Of a stretch of DNA of 64,000 nt, positions 51,074 to 60,573 are shown piece after piece. The position numbers and the translations under genes are program-made. The DNA is from Gramella sp. MT6 (GTDB taxonomy: Bacteria; Bacteroidota; Bacteroidia; Flavobacteriales; Flavobacteriaceae): assembly GCF_019357415.1 (NCBI RefSeq), contig NZ_CP048410.1, positions 2,265,001 to 2,329,000 of the forward strand, in the 5' to 3' direction. Each line of letters starts with the position of its first letter. The stretch's first letter is position 1. Below the pieces are notes generated by a model. That model saw nothing but the letters and a program-made list of their open reading frames with translations, ran no database searches and was not told the origin of the DNA.

Positions 51074-52948
51074 ATGAAAATCTTTAAATACCCCCTGTTT
51101 ACAATACTTTTCATATTTATTTTAAATCCGGTTCTGGCCCAAAATGAAACGGATTATGTCGTAAAAGAACACTATAATAAAATGGAAGTTGATATCCCAA
51201 TGAGGGACGGTGTGAAACTCCACACTACAATTTACTCTCCTAAAGATACCTCGCGGGAATATCCAATTTTGATGCAAAGAACGCCCTATAGCTCCAGACC
51301 ATACGGGGAAGATCAGTTCAGGTCTAAGATAGGTCCTAATGAGATCATGATGAAAGAAGGTAATATTATTGTTTACCAGGATGTTCGAGGTAGATGGATG
51401 AGCGAGGGTAACTATGATAATATGCGCGCCTATATTCCGAATAAAAAAGGAAAAGAAGTAGATGAAGCCAGTGATACTTACGATACTATTGAGTGGCTGG
51501 TGAATAACGTTGAAAATAACAATGGAAATGTTGGAACCTGGGGAATTTCTTATCCAGGATTTTACGCAACTTACTCCTTGCTTAGCGGGCATCCAGCCTT
51601 AAAAGCGGCCTCTCCTCAGGCTAGTATTGGTGATTTCTTTTTCGATGATTTTCATCATAATGGGGCCTACCTTTTAAGTTACTGGAGAGCGACGGCTGTT
51701 TTTGGATATCAGCATGAAAAGCCAACAGATTCTTCATGGTATGAATTTCCAAAGCTTGGAACCGAAGATCAATACCAGTTCTTTTTGGATCAGGGGCCAT
51801 TAAGTAATCTTGATAAATATTATAAGGAAGACAACGAGTTCTGGCAGCAATTAAAGGAGCATCCAAATTATGATGATTTCTGGCAAAAGCGTGGTATCGT
51901 TCAGCATTTTAAAAATACTAAGATCAAGCCAGCGGTAATGATCGTTGGAGGATTGTTTGATGCGGAAGATCTTTACGGTCCCTTTGCCATCTATAAAAGC
52001 ATTGAAGAGAACAGCGATAATTACAACAGCATCGTTTTTGGTCCATGGAGCCATGGTGACTGGGCTAGAGAGAACGGTAGACAAGGTGTAGGAAATGTCT
52101 ATTTTGGCGATAGTATTTCAACTCATTTTCAAAGAGATTATGAAACCGAATTCTTTAATCATTTTCTAAAGAAAAAAACCAAAGACCAGGTAAAGCTTGC
52201 CGAAGCTCATATTTATGATACTGGTCTGAGAAAATGGAATAATTATACAGAATGGCCACCAAAGAATACTACTCCTAAGGTCTTGTATCTGGGAGATGGT
52301 CAGGGATTAACTGAAGAGCCCACCGATAATAAGGAGGAATTTGTAAGTGATCCTGAAAAACCGGTTTCTTATAATAACGAGATCAAAATGGTTTTCACGC
52401 CACGGGAATATATGACCGGTGATCAACGTTTCGCTGCAGGAAGGCCAGACGTACTGGTTTTCGAGACTGAAGTTCTGGAAGAAGATATGAAGATCGCAGG
52501 ACCTATTGAAGCGATGCTAAAAGTAGCAACTACGGGAACTGCGGCAGATTGGGTGGTGAAAGTTATCGATGTATATCCACCCGATGCTGAGAACTACGAA
52601 GAGACTATGCCACACCTAAAGATGAGCAATTATCATATGATGGTTAGAAGCGAGGTGATGCGCGGTAGATTTAGAAATGGATTTGAAGATCCGCAACCTT
52701 TTGAACCTAATACCAAGACAGACGTAAATATTACATTACAGGGAATAAACCATACTTTTAAAAAAGGTCATAAACTACAGGTGCAGGTTCAAAGTACCTG
52801 GTTTCCTTTGATCGATAGAAACCCGCAGACTTTCGTAGACAATATTTTTGAAGCGGAAGAAGAAGATTTTCAGAAACAGACCCATACCGTTTATGGTGAT
52901 TCTGCCATTAAGTTTAGCATTTTAGAAGAAGAGAAAGATGAAATTTAA
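51074..52948 (+). CDS. CocE/NonD alpha/beta-hydrolase, X-Pro dipeptidyl-peptidase type
   Basis: 624 residues from the ATG at 51074, with a signal peptide ending NPVLAQ at 23. The catalytic Ser159 lies in GISYPGF, after the DVRGRWMSEG oxyanion segment near 103-112. The Asp and His would follow in GLFDAED and GPWSHGDW. The C-terminal half (from about 420) is the jellyroll domain of cocaine-esterase and S15 peptidases. It is probably periplasmic or exported and hydrolyses peptides or esters. The 3' end overlaps the DUF885 gene by 11 bp, so two hydrolases are co-expressed. Confidence 0.88.
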   Translation: MKIFKYPLFTILFIFILNPVLAQNETDYVVKEHYNKMEVDIPMRDGVKLHTTIYSPKDTSREYPILMQRTPYSSRPYGEDQFRSKIGPNEIMMKEGNIIVYQDVRGRWMSEGNYDNMRAYIPNKKGKEVDEASDTYDTIEWLVNNVENNNGNVGTWGISYPGFYATYSLLSGHPALKAASPQASIGDFFFDDFHHNGAYLLSYWRATAVFGYQHEKPTDSSWYEFPKLGTEDQYQFFLDQGPLSNLDKYYKEDNEFWQQLKEHPNYDDFWQKRGIVQHFKNTKIKPAVMIVGGLFDAEDLYGPFAIYKSIEENSDNYNSIVFGPWSHGDWARENGRQGVGNVYFGDSISTHFQRDYETEFFNHFLKKKTKDQVKLAEAHIYDTGLRKWNNYTEWPPKNTTPKVLYLGDGQGLTEEPTDNKEEFVSDPEKPVSYNNEIKMVFTPREYMTGDQRFAAGRPDVLVFETEVLEEDMKIAGPIEAMLKVATTGTAADWVVKVIDVYPPDAENYEETMPHLKMSNYHMMVRSEVMRGRFRNGFEDPQPFEPNTKTDVNITLQGINHTFKKGHKLQVQVQSTWFPLIDRNPQTFVDNIFEAEEEDFQKQTHTVYGDSAIKFSILEEEKDEI

Positions 52949-54761
52949 GAATTATATACTACCTGCATTGCTGGGAATCGCCATAGTTTCCTGTGGAGAT
53001 GAAAAAAGAGAGGATGAAATCTCTTCCGGTGATATGGAAAAAGTTTCGGCCGAGTTGAACCAGTTCTTTGAAAAAGAATTCCAACAGGAGCTTGAAGAAA
53101 GCCCGATGATGCAAACCCGTATGGGTATGAAAACCGACTACGGGAAGTGGGACGATTTTTCAAGTAATAAATATGCCGAGGATCTGGAACAGGCAAAAAG
53201 CCGGCTTGATCATCTCAAAAGCATAGATGTAGAAACTTTGAACGAGGAGACCAGATTAAGTTACGAACTCTATAAAAGACAGGTAACCAATGAAATTGAT
53301 GATTATAAATATCGTTTTTATAATTATCCGGTAGAGCAAATGCATGGCTGGCACGCAGAATTGCCTGCTTTTCTTATCAATATGCACCGGATAGATTCAA
53401 TCGCAGATGCCAAGGCATATATTTCGAGGCTGGTAGGGATTGAGAAGGTGATGAATGATATTATTGAACAGCTAAAACTTAGGGAGCAGAATGGAATTGT
53501 TCCGCCTAAGTTTGTCTTTGACAGAACTTTGGATGCATCCAGGAATATCATAAAAGGAAAGCCTTTTACAAAAGCCTCTGAAGCCAGCACACTGATGGAA
53601 GATTTTAGTGCCAAGGTCGAAAAGCTTGATATTACTGAAGATCAAAAGACAGGTCTTCTTAATGAAGCCGAATTGGCATTAGTTGACCATGTCCAACCAG
53701 CTTATGAAAGCCTTATAGATTTTCTCCAGAATCAGCAAAAAAGAGCAACTGACGAAGCAGGAGTTTGGAAATTTCCGAAGGGTGAAAAATTCTATGACAA
53801 TGCGTTGCGACGAGTTACAACCACAGATCTAACGGCAGAGGAGATCCATGAAATAGGTCTGAGTGAAGTAGCGAGGATACATGGGGAAATGGAAAAGATC
53901 ATGGAAGAGGTTGGTTTCGAAGGATCACTTGAAGAATTCTTTGATTTTATGGAAACAGATGAACAATTCTATTATGATAATACCGAAGAAGGTAAAGCCG
54001 CTTATCTAAAGAAGGCAAAAGATATTATTAATACCATGAAAACTAAGCTTCCGGAATTGTTTAATACCATGCCCGAGGCTGATATTGTAGTAAAAGCAGT
54101 AGAGCCTTTCCGTGAGAAAAGCGCAGGGAAAGCTTTTTATCAGCAGCCGGCAATAGACGGCTCAAGGCCTGGTACCTATTATGCCAATCTTTATGATATG
54201 GATGCAATGCCGAAATACGAAATGGAAGCTCTTGCGTATCATGAAGGAATTCCCGGGCATCATATGCAAATAGCTATTGCTCAGGAATTAGATAGCATTC
54301 CGAAATTTAGAAAATTCAGCTTCTTTACAGCCTATGTGGAAGGATGGGGATTGTACAGTGAATATATTCCAAAAGAAATTGGGTTTTATGAAGACCCATA
54401 TTCAGACTTTGGAAGGCTGGCCATGGAACTTTGGAGGTCATGCCGACTTGTGGTGGACACCGGGATTCATGCTAAGAAATGGACCAGACAGGAAGGTATA
54501 GATTACTATAAACAGAATACTCCTGCGGCTGAGAGTGCCTGTATAAAAATGGTGGAGCGCCATATTGTGATGCCGGGACAGGCAACTGCATACAAGATAG
54601 GGATGAACAAGATCCTTGATCTGCGAGAAAAAGCCAGGGAGAAATTAGGAGATAAATTTGACATAAGAGAGTTCCACGATGTAGTGCTTACAGACGGAGC
54701 TCTGCCGCTTACCCTTTTGGAATCAAGAGTTGATTCCTGGGTGAATTCAAAAAACCGATAA
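52938..54761 (+). CDS. DUF885 family lipoprotein, putative metallopeptidase
   Basis: 607 residues. Lipobox IVSC places the lipidated Cys at 19, followed by GDEKREDE, an acidic segment that in this phylum often marks surface export. The body is helical. YHEGIPGHHMQ at 434-444 is the DUF885 zinc-type motif (His435, Glu436, His441, His442), with AYVEGWGLYSE near 464-474 as the third ligand region. The fold relates to carboxypeptidase-like M32/M3 metallopeptidases. It probably degrades peptides in the envelope. It is translationally coupled to the CocE gene and followed by galM after 2 bp. Confidence 0.85.
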   Translation: MKFKNYILPALLGIAIVSCGDEKREDEISSGDMEKVSAELNQFFEKEFQQELEESPMMQTRMGMKTDYGKWDDFSSNKYAEDLEQAKSRLDHLKSIDVETLNEETRLSYELYKRQVTNEIDDYKYRFYNYPVEQMHGWHAELPAFLINMHRIDSIADAKAYISRLVGIEKVMNDIIEQLKLREQNGIVPPKFVFDRTLDASRNIIKGKPFTKASEASTLMEDFSAKVEKLDITEDQKTGLLNEAELALVDHVQPAYESLIDFLQNQQKRATDEAGVWKFPKGEKFYDNALRRVTTTDLTAEEIHEIGLSEVARIHGEMEKIMEEVGFEGSLEEFFDFMETDEQFYYDNTEEGKAAYLKKAKDIINTMKTKLPELFNTMPEADIVVKAVEPFREKSAGKAFYQQPAIDGSRPGTYYANLYDMDAMPKYEMEALAYHEGIPGHHMQIAIAQELDSIPKFRKFSFFTAYVEGWGLYSEYIPKEIGFYEDPYSDFGRLAMELWRSCRLVVDTGIHAKKWTRQEGIDYYKQNTPAAESACIKMVERHIVMPGQATAYKIGMNKILDLREKAREKLGDKFDIREFHDVVLTDGALPLTLLESRVDSWVNSKNR

Positions 54762-54763
54762 GC

Positions 54764-55762
54764 TTGAACGAGATCCAAAAATCTGATCTTAAGATCACAG
54801 ACCTTGTAAATTCTCATGGAAGCAAGTTGCAGATCCTTAATTACGGAGCTACGATCTTTAGCTTTAAAATGCGCGAAAAACATGATAAACTAATAGATCT
54901 TGTTGTTGGTCCCGCCAATGCAGAGGATTATATTTCTGAGGAATACAGGACAGCGTGTAAATGTTTTGGCGCTACTATCGGCAGGTTTGCAGGGCGTATA
55001 GCTAATGGTAAGTTCAAAATCGAGGATGAAGAGTATGAGCTTCATGAGCATGAAGAGGGAGTGCATTTGCATGGAGGGGAATTAGGTTTTCAGTACAGAT
55101 TATGGGATGTAGAGAAGGTAAGTGAAGGAGAAAACCCTTCGGTAACTTTATCTTATACCAGTGAACATCTGGAAGAGGGATATCCAGGAAGACTTCAGGT
55201 AAAAGCAAAATATACCCTAACCGAAAATGATGAGATAAAAATTTCCTATTCGGCGAAGACCGATAAAACTACTATAGTTAATCTTACCAACCATTCTTAT
55301 TTTAATTTAAATGGGAGTGGCAGTGTTAGTGATCACTTTATGCGGGTTCATGCTTCGAAGGTTCTGGAACTGGATGATAAGAACCTACCTACCGGTAATC
55401 TGACGAAATTAAAGAATAGTCCTAAGGATTATCGTGAGAATAAATTACTGGGTAATCGTGAGCTTGACGATGTATTTGTGCTGGATGTGATGGAAAATGA
55501 AATTCAGGCTCAGCTTTTTGCCCCTCTTAGTGGTATTAAGATGAGGTTGACCAGCAATCAATCGGTTCTGGTAGTATACTCACCAGAGAAATTACCAGAT
55601 ACCTGGCTATATCATAGTGAGCTTGATAGTAAGTATCCGGCTGTCGCTCTGGAAGCACAAAATTATCCCGATGCACCTAATTTTAGAAACTTTCCTTCAA
55701 GTTTATTAAAGCCCGGTGAGTTATATGAAAACAACATCACTTTTGCTTTTTCTGTAAAATAA
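54764..55762 (+). CDS. galM: Galactose mutarotase (aldose 1-epimerase)
   Basis: 332 residues from a TTG two bases after the DUF885 stop; no ATG precedes the conserved core. FGATIGRFAGRIANGKF near 68-84 holds the first conserved Arg, HLHGGELGFQYRLWDV near 100-115 and NLTNHSYFNLNGSG near 170-183 supply the catalytic His residues, and VALEAQNYPDAPNF near 298-311 the catalytic Glu. It interconverts alpha- and beta-galactose before GalK. The next gene is a sodium/sugar symporter, and galT-galK are convergent downstream, so it belongs to a galactose-use cluster. Confidence 0.9.
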   Translation: MNEIQKSDLKITDLVNSHGSKLQILNYGATIFSFKMREKHDKLIDLVVGPANAEDYISEEYRTACKCFGATIGRFAGRIANGKFKIEDEEYELHEHEEGVHLHGGELGFQYRLWDVEKVSEGENPSVTLSYTSEHLEEGYPGRLQVKAKYTLTENDEIKISYSAKTDKTTIVNLTNHSYFNLNGSGSVSDHFMRVHASKVLELDDKNLPTGNLTKLKNSPKDYRENKLLGNRELDDVFVLDVMENEIQAQLFAPLSGIKMRLTSNQSVLVVYSPEKLPDTWLYHSELDSKYPAVALEAQNYPDAPNFRNFPSSLLKPGELYENNITFAFSVK

Positions 55763-55798
55763 TAATTCTATATTTAACCGAAATTTTAAGAAATAATT

Positions 55799-57388
55799 AT
55801 GATTGGAATTCTATCCTTCGTGGGTTTTACAGCCCTGGTAGCTATAATCGCCTATTTTGCAACCAGATCCACCGATGAAACCACCAGCGATGGTTATTTT
55901 TTAGGTGGTAGAAGTTTAACCGCAGGAGTGATCGCAGGATCGGTATTGCTTACAAACCTTTCCACAGAACAGATCGTAGGATTGAATGGGCAGGCATACA
56001 GTGAAGGAATTCTGGTAATGGCCTGGGAGACTTTAGCCGCACTTGCCATCGTTGTTACGGCATTATTTCTATTGCCGCGTTATCTAAAAGGTGGTTTGAC
56101 CACAGTTCCTCAATTTCTTCAGAATAGATTCGACAGGACCACAAAATCTATAGTTTCAGGTCTTTTCCTGTCAGGTTATATGGTCATATTTCTTCCTATT
56201 GTGCTTTACTCAGGAAGTTTAGCGATCAGCACCATGTTCGATGTGCCGGGAATGCTTGGTGTAAGCGATACTGCTGCACTTTGGATCTGTGTATGGGGTA
56301 TAGGAATCATAGGTTCTATTTACGCGATCTTTGGAGGTCTTAAAGCGGTAGCAGTTTCAGATACTATTAATGCGATTGGTCTTCTCATAGGTGGTCTAAT
56401 GATCCCTGTTTTTGGCTTAATTGCTATTGGGGATGGAGATATGTTCGCTGGTTTGACTACGCTTGTAGATTCTAATCCAGAAAAATTTGATTCTATTGGT
56501 GGTCCTGATGCTTCAGTACCATTTTCTACCATATTTACAGGTATGATGCTGGTACAGTTGTTCTATTGGGGAACAAACCAGGCGATCATTCAAAGAGCGC
56601 TGGCCGCTAAAAACCTTAAAGAAGGTCAGAAAGGTTTGATGCTGGCCGCTTTTATTAAAATATTAGGTCCAATTATCGTTGTGCTTCCGGGTATTATTGC
56701 ATGGCATATGTTCCAGGGAGATCTTGATAATGCAGATCAGGCTTATCCGGCTTTAGTGAACGAGGTATTGCCTCCGGTGCTTGTTGGATTCTTTGCCGCA
56801 GTTCTTTTCGGGGCGATCTTAAGTTCATTTAACTCAGCTTTGAACTCGTCTGTTACTCTCTTCGGAATCGATATTTATAAACATCATTTTAATCCAAATG
56901 CTTCTGAAAGGGAAGTGGTTAAAAAGGGTAAGACCTTTGGTATCTTTATCGCCATCGCATCGATGTTCATCGCACCTCTTATTGCAAATGCACCTCAAGG
57001 ACTTTTCGGATATCTGCAGGAAGTTAATGGTTGTTATAGTATCCCGATTCTAACGATCGTGGTTGTTGGATACCTTTCAAAGAAGATTCCGGCGATCGCT
57101 GCAAAAGTTGCACTTTTTAGTGGTGTTGGGCTTTACCTTGTTTATTTAGGACTGAAATATTTCGTGGTAGGAGAGGATGCTTTACCTCATTACCTACACG
57201 TAATGGCGATCCTTTTCGTTATGAATATCGCTATCATGTATATTATTGGAAGAGTGAAACCAAGAAAAGAAGATTATGTTCTTGAGCATACCAAGCAAGT
57301 TGATATAAGCCCATGGAAGTATGTGCTTCCCGTAGGTCTGGGAATCTGTGCTCTGGTAATATTTGTTTATATATACTTCGCACAATAA
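55799..57388 (+). CDS. SLC5 family sodium:sugar symporter
   Basis: 529 residues with about 14 membrane helices. DGYFLGGRSLTAGVIAGSVLLTNLSTEQIVGLNG near 31-64 is the N-terminal SSS signature and AIFGGLKAVAVSDTINAIGLLIGG near 175-198 the second. It resembles SglT-type Na+/galactose and Na+/glucose transporters. It brings a monosaccharide across the inner membrane with sodium. Context (galM 36 bp upstream, galT-galK convergent) suggests galactose or a galactose-containing sugar. No ABC or PTS system is near. Confidence 0.9.
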   Translation: MIGILSFVGFTALVAIIAYFATRSTDETTSDGYFLGGRSLTAGVIAGSVLLTNLSTEQIVGLNGQAYSEGILVMAWETLAALAIVVTALFLLPRYLKGGLTTVPQFLQNRFDRTTKSIVSGLFLSGYMVIFLPIVLYSGSLAISTMFDVPGMLGVSDTAALWICVWGIGIIGSIYAIFGGLKAVAVSDTINAIGLLIGGLMIPVFGLIAIGDGDMFAGLTTLVDSNPEKFDSIGGPDASVPFSTIFTGMMLVQLFYWGTNQAIIQRALAAKNLKEGQKGLMLAAFIKILGPIIVVLPGIIAWHMFQGDLDNADQAYPALVNEVLPPVLVGFFAAVLFGAILSSFNSALNSSVTLFGIDIYKHHFNPNASEREVVKKGKTFGIFIAIASMFIAPLIANAPQGLFGYLQEVNGCYSIPILTIVVVGYLSKKIPAIAAKVALFSGVGLYLVYLGLKYFVVGEDALPHYLHVMAILFVMNIAIMYIIGRVKPRKEDYVLEHTKQVDISPWKYVLPVGLGICALVIFVYIYFAQ

Positions 57389-57412
57389 GTAAAAACCATA
57401 TCGATCATATAA

Positions 57413-57447
57413 AAAAAATCCGCTCTCTTTTGAAGGGCGGATTTTTT
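57413..57447. terminator. Bidirectional terminator between symporter and galT
   Basis: AAAAAATCCGC (57413-57423) pairs with GCGGATTTTTT (57437-57447), giving A-run and T-run on opposite sides. It lies between the convergent symporter and galT genes and can stop transcription from both. Confidence 0.88.
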
Positions 57448-57472
57448 ATATCTATTAATTTATTTTTGAATT

Positions 57473-58516
57473 TTAAAGTCTACCTGAATAGTGTTCTTCC
57501 GGCAGATCATTTAATCTTGCTGCCGCCTGCTCTGCGGTGATGTCACGTTGAGGTCCTGCAAACATTTCATAGCCTACCATGAATTTTTTTACCGTTGCAG
57601 ATCTAAGTAAAGGCGGATAGAAGCTCATATGAAAATGCCACTCTGGATACTCTTTTTCATCAGTAGGTATTTGATGAATTCCTGAAGAGTATGGGAAAGA
57701 GGTCTCGAAAAGGTTATCATATTTTATGGTCAGTTTCTTAATGATATCGGCATAGGCTTTTTCTTCAGCTTCGTTTAACTGACCAATATGCTGAAGATGT
57801 CTTTTCGGGATGATCATCGTCTCAAAAGGCCATACTGCCCAATAGGGAATAAGGCTAACAAAATGCTCGTTCTCATCCAGGATCCTTTCACCTGCTTTGA
57901 GTTCCTGTCCTATATAATCTGATAAAATACTTCTTCCATGGTGCTCCCAATATTCTTTGAATTTTAAAGATTTTTTCAAGACTTCTGTAGGTACAGATGA
58001 TTGTGACCAGATCTGCCCGTGAGGATGCGGGTTGCTACAACCCATGATGGCTCCTTTATTTTCAAAGATCTGTACGTAATTTATATCCTTTGCTGAGCCT
58101 AATTCGGCATATTCCTTTTTCCAGATCTGTACCACCTTGGTAATATCTTCGACTTCCATTAGCGGTAATGTAAGCGAGTGATCTGGAGAGAAGCAAACAA
58201 CTTTGCAGATACCTCTTTCACTTTCGGCTTTCAGAAGACCTTCTTCAAAATCGATTTCAGGTGAATCTGGGAGTAAGGATGAAAAATCATTTCGGAATGA
58301 AAAGGGTTCTTTATAAACCGGATTTGTTTCTCCGCCAGCCCGGGTATTTCCGGGACATAAATAGCAGGAAGGATCATAATTTTCCTTTTTAAGGGATTTA
58401 CTTTCCTCAGTTTTTCCTTGCCATGGCCTTTTGGTTCTGTGAGGAGAAACCAGGATCCATTCACCGGTAAGTATATTATATCTCCTGTGAGGAGTATTGT
58501 TAAGTTCAGTATTCAT
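57473..58516 (-). CDS. galT: Galactose-1-phosphate uridylyltransferase
   Basis: 347 residues from the ATG at 58516, four bases after the galK stop; longer frames run back through a GTG at 58561 inside galK. The active site is NPHPHGQIW with His164-Pro-His166, the uridylylated histidine being His166. Cys51 and Cys54 (SCYLC) form the N-terminal zinc site. It exchanges UMP between UDP-glucose and galactose-1-phosphate, the second Leloir step. It overlaps nothing but is tightly coupled to galK. Confidence 0.94.
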   Translation of the reverse strand: MNTELNNTPHRRYNILTGEWILVSPHRTKRPWQGKTEESKSLKKENYDPSCYLCPGNTRAGGETNPVYKEPFSFRNDFSSLLPDSPEIDFEEGLLKAESERGICKVVCFSPDHSLTLPLMEVEDITKVVQIWKKEYAELGSAKDINYVQIFENKGAIMGCSNPHPHGQIWSQSSVPTEVLKKSLKFKEYWEHHGRSILSDYIGQELKAGERILDENEHFVSLIPYWAVWPFETMIIPKRHLQHIGQLNEAEEKAYADIIKKLTIKYDNLFETSFPYSSGIHQIPTDEKEYPEWHFHMSFYPPLLRSATVKKFMVGYEMFAGPQRDITAEQAAARLNDLPEEHYSGRL

Positions 58517-58520
58517 TCTT

Positions 58521-59684
58521 TTAATTTTTGAAAATTTCAGTGCCCTGGTCAGGGGACACACTTATAGCGTCCAGTTTGATATTATATTTTTCGAAATATG
58601 CGGCTGAAACTTCCTTAATATAGGTTTCTATCTCATCTTCTTCAATAAGGTTTATAGTGCAACCTCCAAAACCACCTCCCATCATACGCGAGCCATAAAT
58701 AAAGTCCTTGTCCCTGGAATGGTCAACCAGAAAGTCCAATTCCGGGCAACTGACTTCGTATTTATTCTGAAGTCCTTCGTGAGAAGCATACATTAGTTCT
58801 CCAAAGCTTTTGAGGTTGCCAGACTTAAGTTGCTCTGCGGCGGCTAAAACTCGCTCATTCTCTTTAAGAACGTACAGGCAGCGATCATACATTTTAGCAG
58901 CAAGTTTATTTCTAAAATTCTTCAGTTTTTCGAAACTCAGGTCTCTTAAGGATCCGATTTCGGGATATTCTTTCTGAATGATCTTTACGGCTGCTTCACA
59001 CTCTTCCCTCCGTGAGTTGTAATCACTGTCGGCCAGATTGTGAGTTACATTGGTGTTAAGCAGTAATAATTTACAATTTTGAAGATCTGCAGGAATATAT
59101 TTAGCCTCTAGGTTCTGGCAGTCCAGTTTGATAATATGTCCCTTTTTGCTCATTACAGAGGCATACTGGTCCATAATTCCGCAGTTGGATCCCACGAAAT
59201 TATTTTCAGCCTTCTGAGATAATTTTACAATTTCAAGATTGCTGAGACCGAGTTCAAAAAGGGCGTTAATTCCGCCAGCCATTCCACATTCAAGTGCAGC
59301 AGAAGAACTTATTCCTGCACCAACAGGTAACTTGCTTTCAATTAAACAATCAAAACCTGCAGGTTTTGCTCCAAGGTTTAGAATTTCCTGTACTACCCCC
59401 AAAATATAATTTTCCCAGCCTTGACCTTTTTCGATTGGCTTATCCAGATGAAATTCAAATCCTTTTTGATAAGTTTCACTGTAGATACGGCAGAAATAAT
59501 CAGTTTGATTCTTCCTGAATTTAAGAATGACCTTCTTATCAATAGCCGTGGGGAATACAAATCCGTCATTATAATCTGTATGCTCTCCAATAAGATTTAT
59601 TCTTCCCGGAGAAGCTACCGTAATTTCAAACTGAATTTTATTTAAATCTTCAGGTTTTGCTGAAAAAGATCTGATATTGGTCAA
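58521..59684 (-). CDS. galK: Galactokinase
   Basis: 387 residues from a TTG at 59684. Another TTG at 59711 opens the frame but is the end of the perfect -7 box TATCTTTG, so it is probably not transcribed. GHMP motifs: [13 protein letters not shown] at 27-39 (galactokinase signature), [13 protein letters not shown] at 120-132 (ATP-binding glycine-rich loop), and [11 protein letters not shown] near 350 (third motif). It phosphorylates galactose at C1. It leads the galK-galT operon, whose promoter overlaps a 29-bp palindrome shared with the divergent regulator gene. Confidence 0.93.
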   Translation of the reverse strand: MTNIRSFSAKPEDLNKIQFEITVASPGRINLIGEHTDYNDGFVFPTAIDKKVILKFRKNQTDYFCRIYSETYQKGFEFHLDKPIEKGQGWENYILGVVQEILNLGAKPAGFDCLIESKLPVGAGISSSAALECGMAGGINALFELGLSNLEIVKLSQKAENNFVGSNCGIMDQYASVMSKKGHIIKLDCQNLEAKYIPADLQNCKLLLLNTNVTHNLADSDYNSRREECEAAVKIIQKEYPEIGSLRDLSFEKLKNFRNKLAAKMYDRCLYVLKENERVLAAAEQLKSGNLKSFGELMYASHEGLQNKYEVSCPELDFLVDHSRDKDFIYGSRMMGGGFGGCTINLIEEDEIETYIKEVSAAYFEKYNIKLDAISVSPDQGTEIFKN

Positions 59685-59708
59685 GCTTTTTTGTTTTTTG
59701 ATTTGATT

Positions 59709-59716
59709 CAAAGATA
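59709..59716 (-). promoter_or_regulatory. -7 promoter box of galK-galT
   Basis: Minus-strand TATCTTTG fits TAnnTTTG perfectly. It overlaps the left arm of the palindrome at 59714-59742 by three bases, and start of transcription near 59702 leaves about 18 nt of leader before the TTG at 59684. Confidence 0.6.
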
Positions 59717-59742
59717 ATAAACGTAAATTATACGTTTATTAT
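59714..59742. promoter_or_regulatory. Palindromic operator between galK and the Nudix-type regulator
   Basis: ATAATAAACGTA (59714-59725), a five-base spacer, and TACGTTTATTAT (59731-59742) are perfect 12-bp inverted repeats. The site lies between two divergent genes, overlaps the galK -7 box, and a close copy recurs at 60523-60551. It is very likely the operator of the regulator encoded at 59794. Confidence 0.8.
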
Positions 59743-59793
59743 TATTCCGATAAATTTATGAATTATCTATCTTTATCAAAATTTAATTCAATA

Positions 59794-60498
59794 ATGACTT
59801 ATAATTCCAAGGATCTGTACCAGGTTAAGGAGAAAATGTATGTGGCTACAGATTGTATCATTTTTGGTTTCCATGAAGGTAAACTAAAATTGCTGGTTTT
59901 TAAACGAAGGGTAGAACCTTTAAAAGGTGAGTGGTCTTTAATTGGAAGCTTTGTTAGACTTGAGGAAGATCTCGATTATGCTGGCCAGAGGGTTCTTAAG
60001 GAAACTACGGGTCTGGAAAATGTATTCATGCAGCAGCTGAAGAGTTACGGGAAAAAGGATCGTGATCCCGGTTACCGTTGTATATCAATTGCCCAGTATG
60101 CATTAATCCGGATAGATGATTATGATGAGGAATTAGTGGAAGAGCACGGAGCTCACTGGTACGAAATTGAGTATTTACCTTTATTGATACTGGATCATAA
60201 CGAAATGGTTCATGATGCTTTGCTCCAGTTAAAACAAAATGCTCGATATAAGCCAATAGGTTTTGAACTGTTACCTGAAAAGTTCACAATTCCGCAGTTG
60301 CAGAGCTTATATGAAGCGATTTATCAAAGGGAATTGGACGCCAGGAATTTCAGGAAAAAGGTACTCTCTCTTAATGTGTTGGAAAAATTAGATGAAAAGG
60401 ATAAATCTACTAGTAAGAGAGGAGCCTTCCTTTATAAATTCAATTACGAAAATTATCAGAAACTTTTAAAGTCCGGTTACAATTTCGAGATAGCCTGA
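59794..60498 (+). CDS. Degenerate-Nudix transcriptional regulator (NrtR/AraR-like)
   Basis: 234 residues from the ATG at 59794; an in-frame ATG at 59758 would add 12 residues but precedes a likely -7 box (TATCTTTA, 59768-59775). Residues 15-140 are a Nudix fold whose box reads GSFVRLEEDLDYAGQRVLKE and TTGL, lacking the catalytic REUXEE glutamates, so it binds rather than hydrolyses a ligand. The winged helix near 165-230 (FTIPQLQSLYEAIYQRELDARNFRKK) is typical of NrtR and of the Bacteroidetes arabinose repressor AraR. It probably senses a sugar or derivative and represses galK-galT, itself and the operon at 60574. Confidence 0.87.
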   Translation: MTYNSKDLYQVKEKMYVATDCIIFGFHEGKLKLLVFKRRVEPLKGEWSLIGSFVRLEEDLDYAGQRVLKETTGLENVFMQQLKSYGKKDRDPGYRCISIAQYALIRIDDYDEELVEEHGAHWYEIEYLPLLILDHNEMVHDALLQLKQNARYKPIGFELLPEKFTIPQLQSLYEAIYQRELDARNFRKKVLSLNVLEKLDEKDKSTSKRGAFLYKFNYENYQKLLKSGYNFEIA

Positions 60499-60522
60499 TC
60501 TTTACTGCAATTATTTTTCTGA

Positions 60523-60551
60523 TTATTAATTGTAATATTTACGTTTATTAT
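60523..60551. promoter_or_regulatory. Second copy of the regulator operator
   Basis: The right arm TACGTTTATTAT (60540-60551) is identical to that at 59731-59742; the left arm matches 8 of 12 bases and the spacing is the same five bases. TAATTTTA (60552-60559), a near -7 box, begins right at its edge, ahead of the gene at 60574. Confidence 0.65.
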
Positions 60552-60573
60552 TAATTTTAGAAAAATATATTCC

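Noticed and set aside
59709..59711. TTG at 59711 as the galK start
   Set aside because: It is the end of the -7 box TATCTTTG and would not be in the mRNA; the TTG at 59684 leaves a proper leader.
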